Shown piece by piece: positions 58,130-64,000 of a stretch of 64,000 bases of DNA. The notes beneath the pieces are model-generated. The model ran no database searches, was not told the DNA's origin, and saw nothing but the letters and a program-made list of their open reading frames with translations. Source of the stretch: Eucommia ulmoides (taxonomy: Eukaryota; Streptophyta; Magnoliopsida; Garryales; Eucommiaceae); NCBI GenBank assembly GCA_016647705.1, contig CM028328.1, forward strand, positions 48,416,647 to 48,480,646, given 5' to 3'. Numbering within the stretch: position 1 is the first letter of the stretch; the number at the start of each line of letters is the position of its first letter. A program made the position numbers and the translations under genes.

Positions 58130-58189
<60 letters not shown>

Positions 58190-58600
58190 ACAACATAACA
58201 CACCCCCAAACTTATTCGATTTTGTACAATTTTGGGGGCGTGTAAATAGAATTAAAAGAATGACAAGTGGAATACTGAACCAATAAAAAGTCATCCAAAA
58301 CCCGACCGCTTACTTCAAGTAGCATAAAATAATGCTAACTTGACTTCACTCATTTCGTGCGTTTGGCTTAGCGATAATGGTTTGGAAATTTTTTAATTGG
58401 ATAGGGTATTGATATATGTTCAGAATTGAAAAGGTTATCGGATTCGACAGGGTAACGAGGGATAAAATTTCCAAGGTAAGCTTCAGAGGTTCAAGCAATA
58501 AAAATGAATGCCTAAATCATGTCTCTTGAACAACCTCACCTAGGGTTTCACCTCAAGTTTCCCCCAGTCAAGTTCTAGATTCCTCAAATTTGTCATGAAC
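56115..58600 (-). mobile_element. Family L copy C: 3' LTR plus part of the internal region
   Basis: LTR 56115-57472 (starts TGTACAGTGGACAC, ends CTATCA) is followed by a PPT (AAGTTTGGGGATATT in minus sense) and internal sequence aligning with 47827-48900 of copy B, to about 58600. There the similarity stops in the AGTTCTAGATTCCTCAAATTTGTC region. The gag, PBS and 5' LTR are absent, so the copy is truncated. U3 palindromes lie at about 57135-57280 (TGACCGCTACGGCGGTGAA; AACCACCATGGTGGTGGG). Confidence 0.82.
58139..58186. repeat. (AT)n microsatellite in copy C
   Basis: About 24 AT units, at a place where copies A and B have a short poly-T (6900-6912 and 48490-48499). Confidence 0.9.
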
Positions 58601-60090
58601 TTATTATTGATGATGTCTCTGTGTGCTAGGAACTCTAGCTGAGTCTGGGACACCACGTGATCTTGGAAGGACGACCCCTCCTTAAGGACAAAACGATGCC
58701 ATTTTGCCCCATGGGGGAAAAAGTATTTGGCAGTAGAATAGGGCCGGCATGAGAGAAGATACTCATATGCCCAATATTGTAAGAAAAATGAGATAGGAAA
58801 AGGGGCTAAGTAACAAAATTGAAGAATACAAACAAAGATAAAAGATTTAAAATAAACTCATGGGTAGAAATTTCCAAAATCTCGTGATGCTACCCACTAG
58901 AGCTGATATGCGAGACTGCATCCCCGCTAGGAAGGCTGCGAAAGTGAAGCTACCCCAATCAAGCTCTGCCAAGTTGGCCAAGTCACATAGATTCCCTACA
59001 AAGTAGAGAGGGATGGTGGAACTAGTCGAAGCCATAAAGGTCTTGCCAAGGAACTGAAGTAATAGAAGATGATAGCGTTGATCGCTCGCCACCAGGTCCT
59101 CTGGAAGCGAGAGGGTGAATAACGAATTATACACTAATCTGCTATGTTATATACATGTTCTGGTCCTCGCCTATGCTAGTATCCTACCTAGGAGTCTCTT
59201 CGCCTCAGCCCAAAATGTCTCCCTTAAGGGAACAGTCCGCCCTCGGAAGCGAACTTCAGTGATCATCACCTAGTCAAGGGGTATCGACACTAGCTATCTA
59301 CAAACTAAGTGAATAGAGTTCGTCGTCAAGAACCAGTGCTCAATCAAGGCGTTAGTATACCCATGATCAATACGAGATGCCTAGATAGTTAGGAAATCCC
59401 TAAAATAGCATTCTTGGACGAACAAGAGTTTGTCGGGGTGTATTCTCCTAGTGTAAAAGGGTATAAAAAGTAAACCATAACCCCTTGAAGTGCCCATTGA
59501 AACTGTGGTCAACCTATAAAAATTTACCCACAAAAATATATGACTTTGGTCTTTTAAAAAGAGGGTTGAATTAGGAAAGGTTTTAATAGAGAACCTGAGC
59601 AGAATGGAGAAAAATAGAAAGATGTTCATGAAGATCTCCTACTAGCGATTGATCTTCAAACTCAATGTGATAAATCCATGCCGCATCGAAGGTAAGTGTT
59701 CTATCTCAAAATGGCATAGGAATAGGATCCCCCATCTTGAAATCATCTCCTAGAAAATCATCAAAAATGCCCCACTCAGGCATGTTGTCCTCGGGAGGGC
59801 CGTAGTCGGGATCTGCCGCCATCTCGATTGTGACAGAAGGGCTAGAAAAATCCTCATCCATAGGAATGTCTGATGCACCGGTCAACATCAGTTCATCGAC
59901 TCTAGATACCCTAAAAGTCTCATCAGCAGATAAAAAAGAAATGATGGGTACATTATCTGAAATCCTTAGTGCCAATGTCTTGGGTCGACCAGGATCGTTT
60001 TCAAGCACTCCCCCTAATCGAGGTCTCAGGGGCCTTACCTTTCCCACGAGAGCTGGAAGGACGACGACCGCCATCACTTAAAGAACCCAT
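58601..60090 (-). pseudogene. Antisense ORF relic, upstream part, plant-mobile-domain-like
   Basis: The first codon on the minus strand is probably 60090-60088 (MGSLSDGGRRPSSSRGKGKA), a basic Ser/Arg-rich N-terminus. Frame 60077-59706 (123 codons) follows with an acidic end (DPDYGPPEDNMPEWGIFDDF). Then come 59629-59381 (IHPDKLLFVQECYFRDFL) and 59134-58847 with LLLLQFLGKTFMAST…LYFVGNLCDLANLAELDWGSFTFAAFLAGM. The last resembles the conserved core of plant mobile domain proteins (L.LLG..LF…L…L.DL….WG.A.LA.LY). Frames change several times. Confidence 0.5.
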
Positions 60091-61400
60091 GGCTTATATA
60101 ATGACATCTGGAAAAAAAATCAAGGTTTTATCATTAGGGTTTTGACATAAGAGAAAAGTTAGAATCGCTAAGATTCATACGTGGATTTTAAAGACATGTC
60201 AGACTCACCACTACAATTATTCTACAAAAATAATCACAAGCAATCTTGACTAATGTTTAACAATTCATAGCTAGCTGAGTACTAGGGGCAAAGGATTGAG
60301 TTTACCTATCTAAGAACAACGGTTATGACCATGTGCATTCTTTACTACTCAAGACTAAGGTATAGCCGGGAAATCCAATTTGGAAACTCCCGCCCCTACA
60401 AGTGCGATATACCAAATATTTGCAAACCCATCTTGCTTTGGAGAAACGTCAAAAATGAGAAACAAATATGCCATTATAGGAGCAAACCATGCTAATTCAA
60501 TTATATCATCAGGATGATATTCAAGACCTTCAAAGAAAAAATACATATACAAGACAAGCTCAACACGAAGCTTGTGTTATAACTACATTTTTGCCTGAAA
60601 TCAAAATCCATCTCTCAGACAATATACACTAAGAATTTTTCCTACATGCTATAGTAAAAAAAAAATGAAAAAAAAAACAATAAAAGAAAAGAAAAGAAAA
60701 AAATAATTCTCCAAAATACAGAATTTAAAGCAAATTCGGGCAAGATATTGGATCTCTACACATTAATACATCACAGACAAAATCAATCTCCAAATTATCT
60801 TCTAAATGTGATTAAACATAACAATCATGCATGGGAACAAAATAAATAAATAAATAAATAAATAAACAAAACCAATACTACATCAACCCCTAAAAATCAC
60901 AAAAAAAGCCACTTCACTTGGGTTAGGGAAAACACTACCTATTTCTAATCTAAATCATGAAATAAACTCAAAATTGTGCATTTCATGTGATATACAAACT
61001 TAAAACGCAAAATCATTGCATAAGTATTCAAAAGAAATAGGGTTTTTCAAAAATGACAAAACCATAGCTTATGGTTCAAAGTGAAACCATTTCATTCAAA
61101 AATACACATGGAAAACGATCTTCATGGTGTGCACTTACCTTCTAATGGATGAAAATGGACGATAATCGATGAGGAAGTGAGAAAGAACAAGAAGCCTGCA
61201 ATGATTACTATTCTCCAGTTCTATTTCTATTTCTTGAAATAGTAGACAGGCCACTGGCTTGTCTTTTATTGGAAAACATCCGTGCGCATGGGCCAAAGTG
61301 AAAGGATGCAAAAACGGAGCCCAAACCCACTTTTGGTTAAGAATAATTTTTCCCGTTCTATAAAATTTTATTTTTAAGCCAATTGTATCCAGGAAAAAGG
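60091..61400. other. Non-coding stretch of the Tat-like element
   Basis: Poly-A-rich sequence with short simple repeats (AAATAAATAAATAAATAAAT at about 60839-60865). No gene recognised. It would be the 5' leader of the antisense ORF. Confidence 0.5.
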
Positions 61401-64000
61401 AGAATCAAGCTTACCTCAAGATGCATGATGTATTGGAAAATGTGCCTAAGTTGATGTCTTACGCATCAACAAGAGGCTTCGAGTCACATTGTCATAAGTC
61501 TTGATAAATCAAGTGTCAAATCATGACTATTGTCAAATTGGAAGAGCATCAAATCAAAAAAGATCAAATCATGATTGAATCAATTCGTTTTGCGATAAAG
61601 AAAAACTGACGAATAATTTTACCACTCAAATCATTACTAAAATTACATAAACGGTATGATGTACTAGCAGGTCAACTCCCAGAGAGACTAAACCTCACAC
61701 TCTAAAGAAACAAAACAATAATAAACCCGTCTACCAAGTATATTTTGGGATCTAATATGTAAAATCCTAAATTCATCACCACAACAAATAGCGAGACAAA
61801 CGGATTTAGCTTTTCAATCCTGCGGCTAATTAGTGTCTTCCCCAGCCAGCAGGATGGGGCATACTTTACATTACCAATAATCATGAATTGAAAGATAGGA
61901 GATGTCTGATTAGATTCCACACCGAAACTTGTCCAGGCGTTGCCTCAGTCTATGATTGAGGCACATTTCATCCTGTCTATATTATCCTTATGGAAACAAT
62001 GCCCATTTAATCTTATATCGCGAAGTAAAGTACCTGAATCATAATGAATTTAATTAATTTTATTAAACTTAATAAATTAGGAACTACGTGTCAACTGGAT
62101 TATAGGTAACGTCCGAGATACATAGAAAACCCTCGCGCGTTCGGTTGACAAGTGTAAACTCATCAACAACCGTAGGAACTACGTGTCAGCATGATTCCTA
62201 TGCCCGGGATACGTTGGAAACCCTCGATGGTTCGGTTGAAGAGTCTAAACTAATGAAAGATGTAGGAACTACGTGTCAGCCTGATTCCCAGTAGAGCCCG
62301 GGATACATTGGAAACCCTCATGGGTTCGGTCGACAAATTGAAGCCCAACCATCTGTGATGAAATACGTGCTAACCTCAGTTATCTAAGATATAAGGCAAC
62401 CTTTACAAGATTTGGTCGCACACTTTAAACTAAAAACTATTCATGCTCATTGAATTAATTGTTAATCCGATTCCCTGTACAAAAAAAGAATACCTAGTAG
62501 CATTTTGACCTGATCCTTGGTAGATCACCAAGGAACGTATGAAACCCAGGTGGGTTCGATTGAAATAAAAAGAAGAGATGAGTATTATCTTTATGACCCT
62601 CTCCCAGCCCTAGACCAAGGCGCATCTCTCGGAATAGTCCTTTGGCTCTTTTGAGAAAGCTATATGTACTTTTTTTTTCCAACTAGTAGACAATGCTTAA
62701 CTAGGAAATTACATCAAACCTGACTCCTAGCAAAGCCCAGGACATGTATGAAACCTTATTTTATTGCTATTAAAAATAATCCCACGTCAATCGGGATTGA
62801 ATCACGTCATCAACACTTAAAATCCACATGGAGTCGCATCAACATTTAAAAATCCCATACCAATCGAGATTGAATCATGACAAAAAAGAAAATCCCCGTA
62901 GAGCTACTCAATAATAAGCTCCCCAATTAATTGGGATAGAACCATACCAAACATAACAAGAAACTGCCAAATCAGATTTGACCATACTAGACTTTAACCA
63001 GCCAATGAAGAATTAAGTGTCGACTATAGTCTTGGTAAGCACCAGGATACGCGAAACCTTTCTAGGTTGGGTTGTCACCTTAAATAGATTTCCTCCATCC
63101 CAAGCTGACTAAGCGTCGACCTGTCCTTGATAGATCACTAAGGTACATAGGAAACCGAAGTCGGTCTGCTCGAAACCAAAGAGATGTCTGTATTACAACA
63201 TTCTCTCAAACCTATATCAGGGTGCATCTCCCGATAATTCCATTGACTTTGTTGAGTAGCTGACTACCAATCCTTTTGTTAAGTTGACAACAAAGGATGC
63301 ATGTGCTCGAACTACACGTTAACCTAATATTTGCAAGATTACTAAGGTACGTAAGAAGGCCTTGGGGTATGATTGACAATATGAGATATCGCAGCGAGGG
63401 TCAAACTACATTTCGACTAGATTCTCGACCTAGGAACTCAAAGTATGTAGGTAATCCAGGTGGGTTTCAGTTATCCAACGATTACCATCTAGAACCAGTA
63501 ATACTAATAATACATAAACCACCCAACGGGGGTTTCCTGGCAAAAATGAACACTACAAATCGCACGCTCAGTTCAGGATAGAAAGGTGACCCATGTGGGC
63601 TCCGCCGCATCCTTTAAATGCTTAAGAGATAGTCTCACACCCCAGTTAGAGTTGGGGCACTTTATATTCGATTTATTTATTTAGAATTTGTGATGGGACT
63701 ACCCCCAGCTAGAGTTGGGGCACATTATATCCAGTTTCTCCGTTGAGATTCTGGGAAAAGAGTCACCCCAACTAGAGTTGGGCCACATTATATCAGATCT
63801 TCTCTCTGTAGAGTTTCTTGATATAAGACTCGCACTAATCCTAATCATAATCAATGCAAAAAATTCAAAAACTAAAATATATAATCCCAAAAAATGAATA
63901 GGCTAGAAACTCCACTAGGTATTAAGTTTCACGAGTGTCTTCGCCTGTTGTGAGTCATTTTTAATCTTGTATTGATATGACGACCCATGAATCTATTTCC
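61400..64000 (+). repeat. Probable Tat/Ogre-like 3' LTR region with two interleaved tandem repeats
   Basis: Units of about 90 bp with GGAACTACGTGTCAGCCTGATTCC, CGGGATACATTGGAAACCCTC and GGGTTCGGT occur at 62095-62340, with diverged units near 62500, 62700, 63010, 63110, 63310 and 63410. A second unit has a hairpin such as CCCCAGCTAGAGTTGGGGCACATTATAT (63650, 63702, 63766) or GCCTCAGTCTATGATTGAGGCAC (61943). The same ACTACGT..GGTTCGGT design marks the 5' LTR at 43845-44230, so this is probably the 3' LTR of the same or a related element, running past the window end. Confidence 0.6.

Noticed and set aside
1-64000. CRISPR arrays, prokaryotic operons, integrons or phage
   Set aside because: Regular repeats are LTR minisatellites without unique spacers of constant length. 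The introns, SINEs and LTR elements are those of a plant nuclear genome.

Overview
The window is nuclear DNA of a seed plant, most likely a eudicot with a large, repeat-rich genome. The evidence is one intron-rich nuclear gene for a chloroplast protein, plant LTR-retrotransposon lineages (SIRE/Maximus-like and Tork-like Ty1/copia; chromodomain and Tat/Athila-like Ty3/gypsy), Tourist/PIF-Harbinger-like elements and an Au-like SINE. There are no operons, no CRISPR arrays and no tRNA or rRNA genes that I could find. Apart from the single host gene, almost every long open frame is a broken retrotransposon frame or a chance frame.

Left stack (1-16629): a chromodomain Ty3/gypsy element (RT 1719-2494, RNase H 11678-11805 and 14155-14340, integrase about 14340-15400, chromodomain about 15620-15800, 3' LTR about 15854-16629) is split by three insertions. 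These are a SIRE-type LTR (1-1718, minus), a Harbinger-like element with a TTA target duplication (2498-11674), and a SIRE-type solo LTR (11806-14154, plus). Inside the Harbinger-like element sits a minus-strand, gag-only Ty3-like element (2731-10426, 'family L copy A'). Inside its internal region sits a further SIRE-type solo LTR (4546-6642) with a perfect GGGTC duplication. The nesting is four layers deep.

Host gene (17403-23692, plus): chloroplast 10-kDa co-chaperonin CPN10, seven exons, 139 codons, all splice sites GT-AG and the frame intact. Introns 5 and 6 have grown by SINEs, Harbinger-like MITEs (one with a very GC-rich core) and tandem duplications. 23.9-27.5 kb is gene-free and rich in simple repeats.

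Middle stack (27.57-41.3 kb): a decayed Tork-like copia element is interrupted by an unusual inverted LTR dimer (29218-31002, TSD TTAGG) and by a complete but inactivated SIRE-like copia element (31163-40153) with two 2.15-kb LTRs, a tRNA-iMet-type PBS, gag zinc knuckle, protease, integrase, RT and RNase H.

Right stack (41.3-64 kb): a Tat/Ogre-like Ty3 element with a 3.5-kb 5' LTR and a tRNA-Arg-type PBS. No pol was found. A long minus-strand ORF relic looks like the plant mobile/DUF7745-type extra ORF. It is interrupted by two more copies of the gag-only family (B 46468-51886, C 56115-about 58600). The right end holds a second set of Tat-type tandem repeats, probably 3' LTR.

The most interesting points are: (i) the gag-only family L, whose LTRs carry just upstream of their TATA box an array of short palindromes with conserved CACCGC...GCGGTG arms and variable centres; (ii) an inverted LTR-LTR dimer of the same family that integrated with a 5-bp target duplication and a PBS-like 9-nt tail, leaving two divergent TATA boxes around one palindrome array; (iii) an unrelated GTCGAC palindrome minisatellite in all five SIRE-type LTRs; and (iv) an in-frame 48-bp candidate cassette exon in CPN10.
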